Assembly: GCF_900167415.1 (NCBI RefSeq)
Contig: NZ_FUWU01000023.1
Location: forward strand, 1 to 38,553
Origin: Fibrobacter intestinalis
GTDB lineage: Bacteria; Fibrobacterota; Fibrobacteria; Fibrobacterales; Fibrobacteraceae
DNA: 38,553 nt
Reading direction: 5' to 3'
In this document: positions 24,455 to 32,334 of the stretch, one piece after another
Numbering within the stretch: the stretch's first letter is position 1
Layout of the letters: each line of letters opens with the position of its first letter
Notes under the pieces: model-generated
Database searches by the model: none
The model's input: the letters and a program-made list of their open reading frames with translations, nothing else
What the model was told of the DNA's origin: nothing
Made by a program: the position numbers and the translations under genes

Positions 24455-25702
24455 TTAGGGAAGATGCGTTCCGTAAAAGACAATGTCGTCCAGGCTGAGC
24501 TCTTGCCCGTTGATTCCAAAGAAATGGATGCGGGTGACGGTGGTCCGGACGCTTTCCCAACCGGTAGAGAGCGAGTCGTCTTGAGGCTGCAAAAAATCGG
24601 AAGGTTTGATGGAATATCGGCTCCATGTATTGGACAGGGGAATGTCCGCTGTCCAGGCTTTCAAATTGTCTGATGCAGAATTGTTCCAGCGTTCCAGGGC
24701 GAAACGCAGGGAACCCGTCCCTTTGGCAAAAAATGTTACGGAATCCAAGCCGCTTAAATCTACGCCTTCCGCAGAAATTCGCGAACCGAAAATGACGTAA
24801 TTATTGTTTTGCATGAGAGGCGAAGAGGAGTAGTAGCCGCTGAATACTTTTCCCTGGCGGTCGGCATTTTCGACGACTCCTTTCCAGGCGGAATCCGCAG
24901 GGAACGAGATTGTCGCCAGGGACGAGGAATCCGTACTGAAATACCAGGCCTTTTTGGCAAAAGATGCGGAATCTTCAAAGCTTTCCCAAAGTATTTGAAC
25001 GCTGGAATCTTGTGCGACCGTATCTTGAAACGAGGTGTCCGGTTGCAGTGTATCGGCGGGCAATGTGTCCGTCGGCGTGCGGGAAATATGAATCCATTCC
25101 GTGGTTGTCGCCGATTGAATGGATAGAAGCGTATCGGCGACGATGGAAAGCTGGGATTCATTGAGTGCGTAAAGCTTCAACGATCCTGCGGGGAGACCGT
25201 GCAGAACAAAATGGCCATTGGAATCGATTCGGGAAAGGATATCGAGCCCATAAACTCCAATCCATTTCGCTTTTTCCGGATCTTCTTGGTTCGCGATGGT
25301 TCCCAAAATGCTTCCCGGTTTTTTCAGGATGATTTGGCCCAAGTCCGCAAGGCTATCGGTGATGAAAATTTCTTGCGAGAAAATAAGGCTGTCAGATACA
25401 ACTGTCAGACGGTATTCGCCGGGTTCGATGGCGTTTATTTCCAGAAGCCCCGCAGAATCGGAGAAATAGTCCGCCGAAATTGCCGCTTGGGAAGAGTCTC
25501 GGGCGGTGAAGTCCGTTTTGCGGAGAGCGGCACCTATTGTGTGCGCGGGAATGCCTTCTTCGGTTAGAATTGTGGCGAAAATCCCGTTCGTCGTTTCGCT
25601 GCCGGGGCCGCTGGCCTGTGTCGAACTGTTGTCGCAGCCAGAAAACGTTATGGCAAGAATCGCCGGGAAAAGAAAGGTCGAAAAGAATCCCCGCATTTTC
25701 AT
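24455..25702 (-). CDS. predicted lipoprotein with carbohydrate-binding-like C-terminal domain, 415 aa
   Basis: Lipoprotein signal MKMRGFFSTFLFPAILAITF then SGC (Cys23). Residues ~38-215 look like one or two beta-sandwich domains of the carboxypeptidase-regulatory/CnaB kind (TILTEEGIPAHTIGAALRKTD...GEYRLTVVSDSL; GSILGTI...GHFVLHGLPAGSLKLYAL). A Thr/Asp/Pro-rich linker (~215-240) follows. The last ~175 residues are a jelly-roll-like domain (WESFEDSASFAKKAWYFSTD, GVDLSGLDSVTFFAKGTGSLRFALE, SLDDIVFYGT) that resembles CBM11/CIA30-type folds. It is probably surface-exposed and may bind a polysaccharide; no ligand is known. The start overlaps the stop of the TIGR02147 gene (ATGA), so the two are made together. 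Confidence 0.82.
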   Translation of the reverse strand: MKMRGFFSTFLFPAILAITFSGCDNSSTQASGPGSETTNGIFATILTEEGIPAHTIGAALRKTDFTARDSSQAAISADYFSDSAGLLEINAIEPGEYRLTVVSDSLIFSQEIFITDSLADLGQIILKKPGSILGTIANQEDPEKAKWIGVYGLDILSRIDSNGHFVLHGLPAGSLKLYALNESQLSIVADTLLSIQSATTTEWIHISRTPTDTLPADTLQPDTSFQDTVAQDSSVQILWESFEDSASFAKKAWYFSTDSSSLATISFPADSAWKGVVENADRQGKVFSGYYSSSPLMQNNNYVIFGSRISAEGVDLSGLDSVTFFAKGTGSLRFALERWNNSASDNLKAWTADIPLSNTWSRYSIKPSDFLQPQDDSLSTGWESVRTTVTRIHFFGINGQELSLDDIVFYGTHLP

Positions 25703-26541
25703 TTTCCGCTCCCTTTTTGCAACAGGGCGATGGGAAAAAATTGCACATTCAGCTGGTAAACGGTATCGTCTCCGGTTCCCTCGCTGGAAAGGCGCAAAAG
25801 TTCCCGCCGAAATTCCCGGATGCGCTCCCGCACAAGGTCTATGCTGTTCCTGTTGAATGTCATTGTGGCCGTGCTGATGTCTCGCAAGGGCGGCTTGTGC
25901 CTAGAAAGGGATTGCCCTGCCAAAGAAATCGTGTCTTCTTGAAAGCGTCGCACCGCTTCGGAACGCCAGTTTCCTCCTGTGCCGATGAATGTATCTGTCA
26001 CCGTCCATATTTTATTTTCGTCGAGACGGATCATTTTCAGGGATTTCAGGAGTTTTACCGCTTCTTTCGCTTCTTTCAAGGAAATTTCCGGAGTGCAGGA
26101 TTCCGCAAGCCGCCGGTAACTTTCCTCGTCGTCGCGGAAAGTGCCGATTCCCAAAAGAGAACGGATCGCGTTGGAATGCCAGTGCCTGTAAAATTCCAGT
26201 TCTTTGACGTCTAGCCGTTTGATGGTGACGCCTTTGATGGAAAGCATTTTTTCGTAGTGGTCCAGGGCTTCCTTGTCGCTCTTGGCGCGTCCGAAAAGAA
26301 CCAATTCCGTCCAGTAGGCACTTTGCTTTTCGTCTAGGGAAAAAAACTTGGCGATGGGCTGGATATATTTAATGGAAAGCTGGATTTTTCCTTGGGTCAC
26401 TCGAAGAAGATTTCCCGGATCGCCGCCGATTTTTGCCGCCAGGTAACGCCAGGAAACCGCACAATGTTCTTTCTTGAAGTTGTCGAATGCGTCTCGCAGC
26501 CAGGCATGGTAATCGGTATAATCAAAAATGGCGTTCATCAT
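25699..26541 (-). CDS. TIGR02147-family protein (HTH-like, Fibrobacter-type)
   Basis: A 280-residue soluble protein. MNAIFDYTDYHAWLRDAFDNFKKEHCAVSWRYLAAKIGGDPGNLLRVTQGKIQLS followed by a Tyr-rich helix (AYWTELVLFGRAKSD) is the pattern of TIGR02147, a family I know as greatly expanded in Fibrobacter and of unknown function. Residues ~30-55 look like a Cro-type helix-turn-helix, and the C-terminal part has a second winged-helix-like region (LAESCTPEISLKEAKEAVKLLKSLKMIRLDENK). A DNA-binding regulator is therefore likely, but unproven. Two adjacent ATGs (26541 and 26538) are possible. It is coupled by ATGA to the lipoprotein at 24455, which suggests a regulator-surface protein pair. Confidence 0.85.
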   Translation of the reverse strand: MMNAIFDYTDYHAWLRDAFDNFKKEHCAVSWRYLAAKIGGDPGNLLRVTQGKIQLSIKYIQPIAKFFSLDEKQSAYWTELVLFGRAKSDKEALDHYEKMLSIKGVTIKRLDVKELEFYRHWHSNAIRSLLGIGTFRDDEESYRRLAESCTPEISLKEAKEAVKLLKSLKMIRLDENKIWTVTDTFIGTGGNWRSEAVRRFQEDTISLAGQSLSRHKPPLRDISTATMTFNRNSIDLVRERIREFRRELLRLSSEGTGDDTVYQLNVQFFPIALLQKGSGK

Positions 26542-26636
26542 TTGAAAAATAACGTCAAAATGGGAAATGAATGCTCAAGGAAATGAAAATTTTGTTGTAA
26601 AGAATTACAATGTTCCTGCAAACCGCTACTTAAACA

Positions 26637-27086
26637 TCAGAAAATTTTCAGATTTTCAATTTTGCCTTCGGTGTTGCAGCGGGCGGTAAAATTGCAGTTT
26701 TTTCCGCTTGAAAGGGAAAGGGGCACTTTTTCCATGTCGAAGCTTTCTGTTTGGGCGGCACTTTGCCCGCGGAAAATCGCTTGCGTTTTGCCCTCTGTGG
26801 AAATGCCGAAATATTGAACGTGGTATTCCTGTACACCTGCGGAACATTCTCGCAGGGATTGGCTTTCCATCAATGCCCGGGTCATCGAAATCAGGCAAGT
26901 CTCTTCTTGGGACGAATCGATGACTGCGGATGGAGACTTTTCGCCGACGGATTGCAAATCGCCTTGGTATTCATACCAATTCAGCGAAATGGGAATGTAT
27001 TCCGGATTCTTTTGGGCGCATCCCGAAAAAATGAAAAGGATGACGGGCAAAAGCAGTGCGCGGAACAGGAAAATTCTGGACTTCAT
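26637..27086 (-). CDS. small predicted lipoprotein, 149 aa
   Basis: Lipoprotein signal with FSGC (Cys23) after a hydrophobic stretch. The mature part (NPEYIPISLNWYEYQGDLQSVGEKSPSAVIDSSQ) has no family I recognise and contains three further cysteines that could form disulfides (ETCLIS, RECSAG, KNCNFTARCN). It ends shortly before the divergence towards the TIGR02147 gene, with 95 nt between. A repeat (27104-27197) lies directly upstream. Confidence 0.7.
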   Translation of the reverse strand: MKSRIFLFRALLLPVILFIFSGCAQKNPEYIPISLNWYEYQGDLQSVGEKSPSAVIDSSQEETCLISMTRALMESQSLRECSAGVQEYHVQYFGISTEGKTQAIFRGQSAAQTESFDMEKVPLSLSSGKNCNFTARCNTEGKIENLKIF

Positions 27087-27103
27087 AAAAGATTTCCTTT
27101 AAA

Positions 27104-27197
27104 GTCGAAGCTCGGTTGCTGCCCTTCGATAAACTCAGGGACCGCCGGTTAGTGTGCTTCGACAAGCTCAGCAGCCGCTTGTCGAACTAGTCGAAGC
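27104..27197. repeat. intergenic repeat with palindromic CTTCGA boxes, copy 1
   Basis: Contains CTTCGATAAACTCAGGGA (27124-27141) and GCTTCGACAAGCTCAG, and ends CCGCTTGTCGAACTAG plus TCGAAG. Matching segments occur inverted at 29651-29720. Boxes of this CTTCGA...CTCAG type are a widespread class of bacterial intergenic repeats. It separates the lipoprotein at 26637 from the cyclase at 27216. Confidence 0.75.
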
Positions 27198-27215
27198 ATT
27201 CGATGTTGCCAAAAA

Positions 27216-28538
27216 TTAAACCCTCTTGATAGCTGCGGTCACGGTATTTCGACCGTTCTTCTTGGAACTGTAGAGAGCCTTGTCCATGCGTTCGAACACC
27301 GCTTTCGGGTCTTCGTTGGGTGCCATTTCTGCAACGCCGAAGGAGCAAGTAATCTGCTGCTGGGAAATCAATTGGGTGCTTTCCACATTTGTCCGGAGTT
27401 TTTCGGCGAGGAATTGCGCATTTTGCAGGGGAGTGTCGCTGCACAGAATGACGAATTCTTCGCCGCCCCAGCGAACCAGAGCGTCGGTTGTCCGGATTCG
27501 GCTGCGGATCAGTTTGGAAAGATTCACCAGGACTTCGTCGCCGACGCTGTGTCCCCAAGTGTCATTGACCTTTTTGAAAAAGTCGATGTCGAGCATGATG
27601 AACGAGAGAGCTCCTCCGCCGTTGTTCAAGTGTTCCTGCTCTTGGGTCAAGACGCTGGTAAAGCCCGCTCTGTTCAGGCAGCCCGTCAAAGCGTCCTCTT
27701 TGCTTGCCTTTTCGTAATCGGATTTTTCCACTTCGAGGATGACCAAGTTGTGTTCCAGCTCTTCGCGGCGTTTCCGTTCCACATTCCGTTGGATGCTGTA
27801 ATCGCGGAGCCGCAACATCAGGTAGAAGAAGAAAGTGAAGAACCAGAGCGCGATAAGTCCAAACATCAGCTTTTCGGAGGAGACGAGTTTTCCTTTAAAG
27901 GAAATCCCCATGATTTCCAAAGTGCCGTAGCCGAGCGGGGCGGCAGTTCCTGTCTGAATTTCTATCAAGGGGATGTTGGAAAAGTCCACTCGGGCGCGAT
28001 GGGCATTGACATTGTTTTGCGAAACCCACCAACCGGCGACCCGGAATTCCTGAGGGACAAAGACCGCCGGACTGGTTTCTTCCAACGGGAAAAATTCGAT
28101 CTCGTTGAACTTGAGAGTGGATTGCTCTCCCGGTTTGGAAATGGAATCGTCCCAGGCTCGCAGATAGAGGCGGACGGAGCCTTCGCCACGGGGCTTTATC
28201 CAGACATAGATGCTGTCGTAATGGGAAAGATCCTTGCCCCGGCTTTTGCCGTCTCCCAGATAGATTTGCAGATTGACGTAAGGATAGGGATAGCCTTCAC
28301 GAAGTTCGTAGTCCATGATGATGGACGAATCCGTGCGCGAGATTTCCAAAATGGAAGACCCGCCATCGACCGAATCGGTTTGCGCTATAATATAAGGATA
28401 ACTCGACGGAGAAATCGTGTAGATGTCGTCCATGCCGTACTGATACCCGAAGAAAGCGATGACTGTCACTGAGAGCAGGAACGCAATCATCAGGTTCAGA
28501 CGGAAAATGGACATCAATTTATGCCAGAAACTCTTCAT
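27216..28538 (-). CDS. membrane diguanylate cyclase with periplasmic jelly-roll-like sensor
   Basis: A 440-residue protein that should make c-di-GMP. TM1 is about residues 15-31, a periplasmic domain spans ~35-222, TM2 is about 224-241, then a short coiled coil (250-278) and a GGDEF domain (~280-440). The active site is GGEEF (358-362), with the Mg-binding Asp in LDIDFFK. An inhibitory I-site RTTD (349-352) lies exactly five residues before it, so product feedback is expected. The periplasmic part has beta-sandwich features (YPYVNLQIYLGDGKSRGKDLSHYDSIYVWIKPRGEGSVRLYLRAW) like those of the lipoprotein at 24455 and CBM/CIA30 folds, suggesting it senses a sugar polymer. The start is 18 nt after the upstream esterase stop, so the two may be cotranscribed. 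Confidence 0.9.
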   Translation of the reverse strand: MKSFWHKLMSIFRLNLMIAFLLSVTVIAFFGYQYGMDDIYTISPSSYPYIIAQTDSVDGGSSILEISRTDSSIIMDYELREGYPYPYVNLQIYLGDGKSRGKDLSHYDSIYVWIKPRGEGSVRLYLRAWDDSISKPGEQSTLKFNEIEFFPLEETSPAVFVPQEFRVAGWWVSQNNVNAHRARVDFSNIPLIEIQTGTAAPLGYGTLEIMGISFKGKLVSSEKLMFGLIALWFFTFFFYLMLRLRDYSIQRNVERKRREELEHNLVILEVEKSDYEKASKEDALTGCLNRAGFTSVLTQEQEHLNNGGGALSFIMLDIDFFKKVNDTWGHSVGDEVLVNLSKLIRSRIRTTDALVRWGGEEFVILCSDTPLQNAQFLAEKLRTNVESTQLISQQQITCSFGVAEMAPNEDPKAVFERMDKALYSSKKNGRNTVTAAIKRV

Positions 28539-28556
28539 ACCTTGTAATAAAATACA

Positions 28557-29549
28557 TTATAATACAATTTTTTTGCGGGAAAAACTTTGAATTTCCTGAA
28601 ACAATGCCTTGGCCATTTGCTCGTGGCGGGCAAAATGGGGGTGAAAATCCAGGCCGGCGTTGCGCGGAGTTTCTAAATACAGGTGGCGGACGTCTCGATT
28701 GCCTTTGGAAATTTCCCGGGCGCAAACGCTTTCCACCCGTTCCGATAGGCAATTTTGCGGATAGATGTCGGTAGAAAGCAGGACGAATTGCGGCGACTCG
28801 TAATGCGTGCGGAGAATGTTCAGAAAGTCGGCGTAGGCCGTATCGAAAAGCTGGGGATTGGGATGGCAGCATTCTCCTTGCCAGTCGTTGATGCCAATGA
28901 ACAGGCAGACGACGTCTGGCGAAAAGCGGGAAAAATCCCAAGGAGGAGAATTGCCCAGCATCGCTTCGCCGCCAAGAGCGTATTCGTAGAGTCTGGGGAT
29001 GTTCCAACGGGGAGCGATTCCCATATAATTCTGTACGAGACCGCGCCCGCTGTAGGCGTTGATCTGAAAATTGGCCCCGAGCTTTTGGGCGGTCAGCGCT
29101 CCGTAGCTGCGGGTGGCGTCCGTTGTCGTAAAGGCCGTTCCTGTAATGGGATCGCGCGCCATATTGCCAAAGCCTACGGTATATGAATCGCCGATAAATT
29201 CAAGTCGGGAGCGTGAATTCGGTTCGGACGGGGACCGGGGGACGGGTTCCGGTTGGATGCGAAACAGGGAAATGCAGCCTAGTTCGGTTTCGGTCTTTTT
29301 GACGATGCTCGCTTGATGAAGTCCCGCTTCCAGATTTTGGGCGACGACATACAGATTTCTTTCTCGGGTTCGGAGTTCGCCGGTTTCGACTCCGTCGATT
29401 TCGATGCGGAATCGCGCTTCCCCTTCGAGTTCTACAGCCAAAGAGCGGCCTTCAAAAGCAAAGCTGAAAGAGGTGGCGGGGGCGCTGGCTCTCGCCGCGG
29501 ACGGTTCTAGCAACCATCGTCCGTGGAAAGTGACTTCAGAAAATGGCAT
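28557..29549 (-). CDS. SGNH esterase of carbohydrate esterase family 2 type
   Basis: A 330-residue protein with the two-domain CE2 layout: an N-terminal jelly roll (~1-110; FHGRW..., SFAFEGRSLAVELEGEARFRIEIDGV) and an SGNH hydrolase domain from LEFIGDSYT. Ser122 in GDSYT is the nucleophile, IGIND (218-222) is block III, and DFHP (301-304) carries the catalytic His303. CE2 enzymes remove acetyl groups from xylan or other glycans. Unusually there is no signal peptide: the start is MPFSEVTF and an in-frame stop lies 8 codons upstream. It therefore looks cytoplasmic, perhaps acting on imported acetylated oligosaccharides. The diguanylate cyclase follows 18 nt downstream. Confidence 0.85.
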   Translation of the reverse strand: MPFSEVTFHGRWLLEPSAARASAPATSFSFAFEGRSLAVELEGEARFRIEIDGVETGELRTRERNLYVVAQNLEAGLHQASIVKKTETELGCISLFRIQPEPVPRSPSEPNSRSRLEFIGDSYTVGFGNMARDPITGTAFTTTDATRSYGALTAQKLGANFQINAYSGRGLVQNYMGIAPRWNIPRLYEYALGGEAMLGNSPPWDFSRFSPDVVCLFIGINDWQGECCHPNPQLFDTAYADFLNILRTHYESPQFVLLSTDIYPQNCLSERVESVCAREISKGNRDVRHLYLETPRNAGLDFHPHFARHEQMAKALFQEIQSFSRKKIVL

Positions 29550-29650
29550 GGAAAATAAAGAAAGAATTTTCTAAAAAATATAAAATGCGTTTTGGAAAAA
29601 AGGGGACATAAGTCTAAAGAAAGCGGAGCTTCCAATGCTCCGGTGATGAG

Positions 29651-29740
29651 TGCCCTTCGGCAGGCGGTTCCTGAGTTTATCGAAGGGCAGGGACCACCCT
29701 TCGGCTAGTTCGACAAGCGGTTGGGAGTTGGAAGTTGGAA
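29651..29740. repeat. intergenic repeat, copy 2, with inverted 14-bp unit
   Basis: Carries CTTCGGCAGGCGGTTCC and CTGAGTTTATCGAAGGGCAG, then CTAGTTCGACAAGCGG, which are inverted matches to the repeat at 27104. It ends in TTGGGAGTTGGAAGTTGGAA (29721-29740), the reverse complement of the 14-bp tandem unit at 7552. The promoter-like element copy B follows. Confidence 0.75.
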
Positions 29741-29748
29741 CTAATAAC

Positions 29749-29828
29749 TGAGTTCACCTTGCGAAAAGAAAGTACACGCTTGGAAAAATTTAATTGCGAG
29801 TATCTGTTGGTGGTTTGTGTATGATTCC
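29749..29828 (+). promoter_or_regulatory. dispersed promoter-like element, copy B (upstream of cytochrome c)
   Basis: TGAGTTCACCTT, then 31 nt, then AATTGCGAG (from 29792), then a TGTATGATTCC end (29818-29828). The same layout with the same 31-nt spacing is at 34604-34684, and the core from AATTGCG onward is at 7486-7528 (minus). A -35-like TTGCGA and a -10-like TGTATG are 18 bp apart. It points to the cytochrome gene, 22 nt downstream. Confidence 0.5.
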
Positions 29829-29850
29829 TCAAATTAGCTATGTTGAAGCT

Positions 29851-30405
29851 ATGAAACGGAGAACGTTGGGAAGAATACTTTGCGCTCTGCCTGCCGCTTA
29901 TGCGGTGGCTCTGTGGATGGATGTCTGTTTTGGAGATTCCTCTTTGCCGGAGCCGGGTTCTCGTGGCGATACGCTGACCGTTGAAGATCGCCGGATGGCT
30001 TACCTTGTTTACAATCTATTGGATTCCAACGGGATAATTTTGGGAGCTGATTTGGCGCGGGGCGAAAAATTGTTCATGCGCAACTGCCGACCTTGCCACG
30101 GAGACGACGGTCGCCGGATGAATTTGTCCGGAGATATGAGGCGTCCGCATTACATCGGAACGACGGCTCATGACGAGGCCCCCACGTTTTGGTTTATGAT
30201 GAACTTTGGGGATTCCATTCGGGGAATGCTGCCGTACATCGATGAGATTCCGCTTGCCGATATGGTGGATCTCGCCGGATTTGCGCAGACCTTGCCTCGG
30301 CTTCCGTGGACTCGGGAAGAACTTGCCGAAGTGGAAAAAGCGAACGCCCTTCGCAAGGAAGAGCGTGAAAAAGAAAGGCTGAAAGAAAAAGCAAGAAGTC
30401 CCTGA
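29851..30405 (+). CDS. class I c-type cytochrome domain protein, 184 aa
   Basis: A signal peptide or anchor (MKRRTLGRILCALPAAYAVA) is followed by a ~115-residue cytochrome c fold. The haem-binding motif CRPCH (79-83) and a likely axial Met126 in SIRGMLPYID are present, with the C-terminal helix DMVDLAGFAQTLP. The end is a charged Glu/Lys/Arg tail. It should be an exported, probably membrane-anchored, single-haem electron carrier; its partner is unknown. ATG at 29851 is chosen because it gives a clean signal peptide; 29821 is possible, but it overlaps the promoter-like box. No cytochrome maturation genes or oxidase are in the window. It is convergent with the gene at 30421. Confidence 0.85.
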   Translation: MKRRTLGRILCALPAAYAVALWMDVCFGDSSLPEPGSRGDTLTVEDRRMAYLVYNLLDSNGIILGADLARGEKLFMRNCRPCHGDDGRRMNLSGDMRRPHYIGTTAHDEAPTFWFMMNFGDSIRGMLPYIDEIPLADMVDLAGFAQTLPRLPWTREELAEVEKANALRKEEREKERLKEKARSP

Positions 30406-30420
30406 ATTCGGAAAAGCCTC

Positions 30421-30993
30421 TTAATTTGGCATCATATCGGAGAAGTCGTGCTTCTTTGCTTTTTTGGATGCGGACGGCTCTTTGGCGAATTTGCGGCTGG
30501 TGACGGAACCGACCGTATAGTAGCGCCCGTCCTTGTAAATAATCGCCGTATAGATATTGAGCGTCTTGTGGTTTGTCCATTGCTTGTAGAGGTTGTGGAC
30601 GCTGGGCTTGATGTCGGCTTCTTGCAGTTCCGTCGTGCGGATTTTTTTGCCGTACCTGTCTGCGAATTTATCCGACATATATTCCAACGCTTCGAAAACT
30701 TTGGGAAGCCGATCGACTTCCATGCGTCCCGTGCGGACTTCAAATGCGTAGAAGTGATCGTTTTTGTTGAAGAGAAAATCAACCTGAACAGGCAGTTCGT
30801 CCATCATATAGACGGGGATGACCACCCGGTCTGCTCCGTCCGACGAGCCTAGCGGGTCGTAGCCCAGTTTCATGATTTCTTCGATGACCCGCTCCCGATC
30901 CAAGCCAAAAACGATGCCGGCAAAACCTGCTGACGTTTGAGCCCAGAGCTGGACCGATAGAAATGCTAAAACAAAGAAGGTTATCTTTTTCAT
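30421..30993 (-). CDS. secreted hypothetical protein, 190 aa
   Basis: Signal peptide MKKITFFVLAFLSVQLWAQT with a cleavage site after WAQ or AQT. The mature part (SAGFAGIVFGLDRERVIEEIMKLGYDP; YMMDELPVQVDFLFNKNDHFYAFEVRTGRME; NIYTAIIYKDGRYYTVGSVTSRKF) looks like a compact alpha/beta periplasmic domain, then a Lys-rich end. I do not recognise the family. ATG at 30993 is used because it starts the signal peptide cleanly; 31017 is less likely. Confidence 0.75.
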   Translation of the reverse strand: MKKITFFVLAFLSVQLWAQTSAGFAGIVFGLDRERVIEEIMKLGYDPLGSSDGADRVVIPVYMMDELPVQVDFLFNKNDHFYAFEVRTGRMEVDRLPKVFEALEYMSDKFADRYGKKIRTTELQEADIKPSVHNLYKQWTNHKTLNIYTAIIYKDGRYYTVGSVTSRKFAKEPSASKKAKKHDFSDMMPN

Positions 30994-31190
30994 TATCACT
31001 CGATGGATAAACCACACTTGTAAAACATAGCAAACAAATGTTAAAATGGAAGTTGAAGAAAATCAAAAAAAAGGGAAAATCCGGATAAAATGGGCCTGGC
31101 TCGCTTTTTACAACGCAATTAAAAGAAAATTCATTTATCAAGGCGGAGAGATTGGCGATTTCGGCGTTCTTTTTGCGGCGGCAGCATTGC

Positions 31191-31206
31191 TATATTTGGC
31201 GCATCT
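31191..31206 (+). promoter_or_regulatory. -10 box just before aroC
   Basis: TATATT at 31191-31196 ends 10 nt before the aroC ATG, with no Shine-Dalgarno sequence between, so the predicted transcript starts about 4 nt before the start codon. No clear -35 box was seen. Confidence 0.4.
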
Positions 31207-32283
31207 ATGTCTAGTATTTACGGAAAGTTGTTTTCGGTTTCGACGTGGGGGGAATCCCATGGCGAAGCTGTCGGGGCGGTGATCGACGGCTGCCCAGCTG
31301 GAATTCCTCTTGATGCGGCAGAAATCCAGGCGGCCATGGACAGGCGGCGTCCTGGGCAAAATGCGCTGGTGACTCCTCGAAACGAAGCGGATTCGGTGCG
31401 CATCCTTTCGGGCGTTTTTGAAGGCAAGACGACGGGAACTCCCATTTGTCTCGCGGTCTGGAATCAGAACCAGCATTCGGGCGATTATTCCGAAATGGCG
31501 AACTGGTATCGTCCCGGTCACGCCGATTTGACTTATGATTTAAAATACGGCTTTCGCGATTATCGGGGGGGCGGGCGTGCGTCGGCACGGGAAACCCTCG
31601 CTAGGGTTGCGGCGGGCGCCGTGGCGAACAAGATTTTGAAAACCGCCTGCGGAACGGAGATTTTGAGCTGGGTGGAGTCCGTGGGCGAGGTGGATTCCCA
31701 TGTGGATTCTTCGCAAGTGACGGCAGAAGCCATAGAAGCTTCTCCGGTTCGCTGCCCGGATCCGGAAGCGAGCGCAAAAATGGAGGCGCGCATTCGCGAA
31801 GCGAAACTGGCGAAGGATTCCGTCGGCGCGGTCTTGGCCTTGGAAATTCGGAAACCGCCGGTGGCTCTCGGGGAGCCCGTGTTCGATAAAGTGCAGGCGG
31901 TTCTTGCCGGGGCGATGTTCAGCATTCCGGCGGTCAAGGGCTTTGAAATCGGCGAGGGATTTCGGGCGGCGAGAATGAAAGGTTCGGACCACAACGATAC
32001 GATTCGCTTTGAAAATGGAAAATTCCATACGCTTACAAATCATGCAGGCGGCGTTCTTGGCGGGATTACGAACGGGGAAACGATTCGCTGTCGTTTGGCG
32101 TTCAAGCCGACGGCGACGATTTTGCAACCGCAAGAAACGGCGGGCAGGGACAAACAGAACGGCATTCTCTCGGCGCGCGGACGGCACGACCCTTGCGTGG
32201 CGATTCGTGCTCCGGTTATCGTCGAGAGTATGGCGGCGATAGCTCTTGTCAACTTGTATCTGGAACAGAAAGCTCGCGGTTAA
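31207..32283 (+). CDS. aroC: chorismate synthase
   Basis: Last step of the shikimate pathway: it eliminates phosphate from EPSP to give chorismate, using reduced FMN. The 358 residues are standard. Signatures: STWGESHG (12-19), RPGHADLTYDLKYGFRDYRG, GGRASARET, the segment VLGGITNGE, and the C-terminal ARGRHDPC. The predicted transcript start is close to the ATG. It stands alone and ends at a strong bidirectional terminator (32302-32330) shared with the convergent helicase gene. Confidence 0.97.
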   Translation: MSSIYGKLFSVSTWGESHGEAVGAVIDGCPAGIPLDAAEIQAAMDRRRPGQNALVTPRNEADSVRILSGVFEGKTTGTPICLAVWNQNQHSGDYSEMANWYRPGHADLTYDLKYGFRDYRGGGRASARETLARVAAGAVANKILKTACGTEILSWVESVGEVDSHVDSSQVTAEAIEASPVRCPDPEASAKMEARIREAKLAKDSVGAVLALEIRKPPVALGEPVFDKVQAVLAGAMFSIPAVKGFEIGEGFRAARMKGSDHNDTIRFENGKFHTLTNHAGGVLGGITNGETIRCRLAFKPTATILQPQETAGRDKQNGILSARGRHDPCVAIRAPVIVESMAAIALVNLYLEQKARG

Positions 32284-32301
32284 AAAAGGACATTCAAAAA
32301 G

Positions 32302-32330
32302 AAAGGCAAAAGGAATTTCCTTTTGCCTTT
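32302..32330. terminator. bidirectional terminator between aroC and the helicase
   Basis: A perfect 12-bp stem, AAAGGCAAAAGG (32302-32313) with CCTTTTGCCTTT (32319-32330), around the 5-nt loop AATTT, with T-rich sequence on either side. It sits between the two convergent stop codons and can serve both genes. Confidence 0.85.
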
Positions 32331-32334
32331 TGCT

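Noticed and set aside
31046-31282. A 78-codon frame upstream of and overlapping aroC
   Set aside because: It overlaps aroC by 76 bases in another frame, lacks a ribosome site and resembles nothing; the -10 box of aroC lies inside it.
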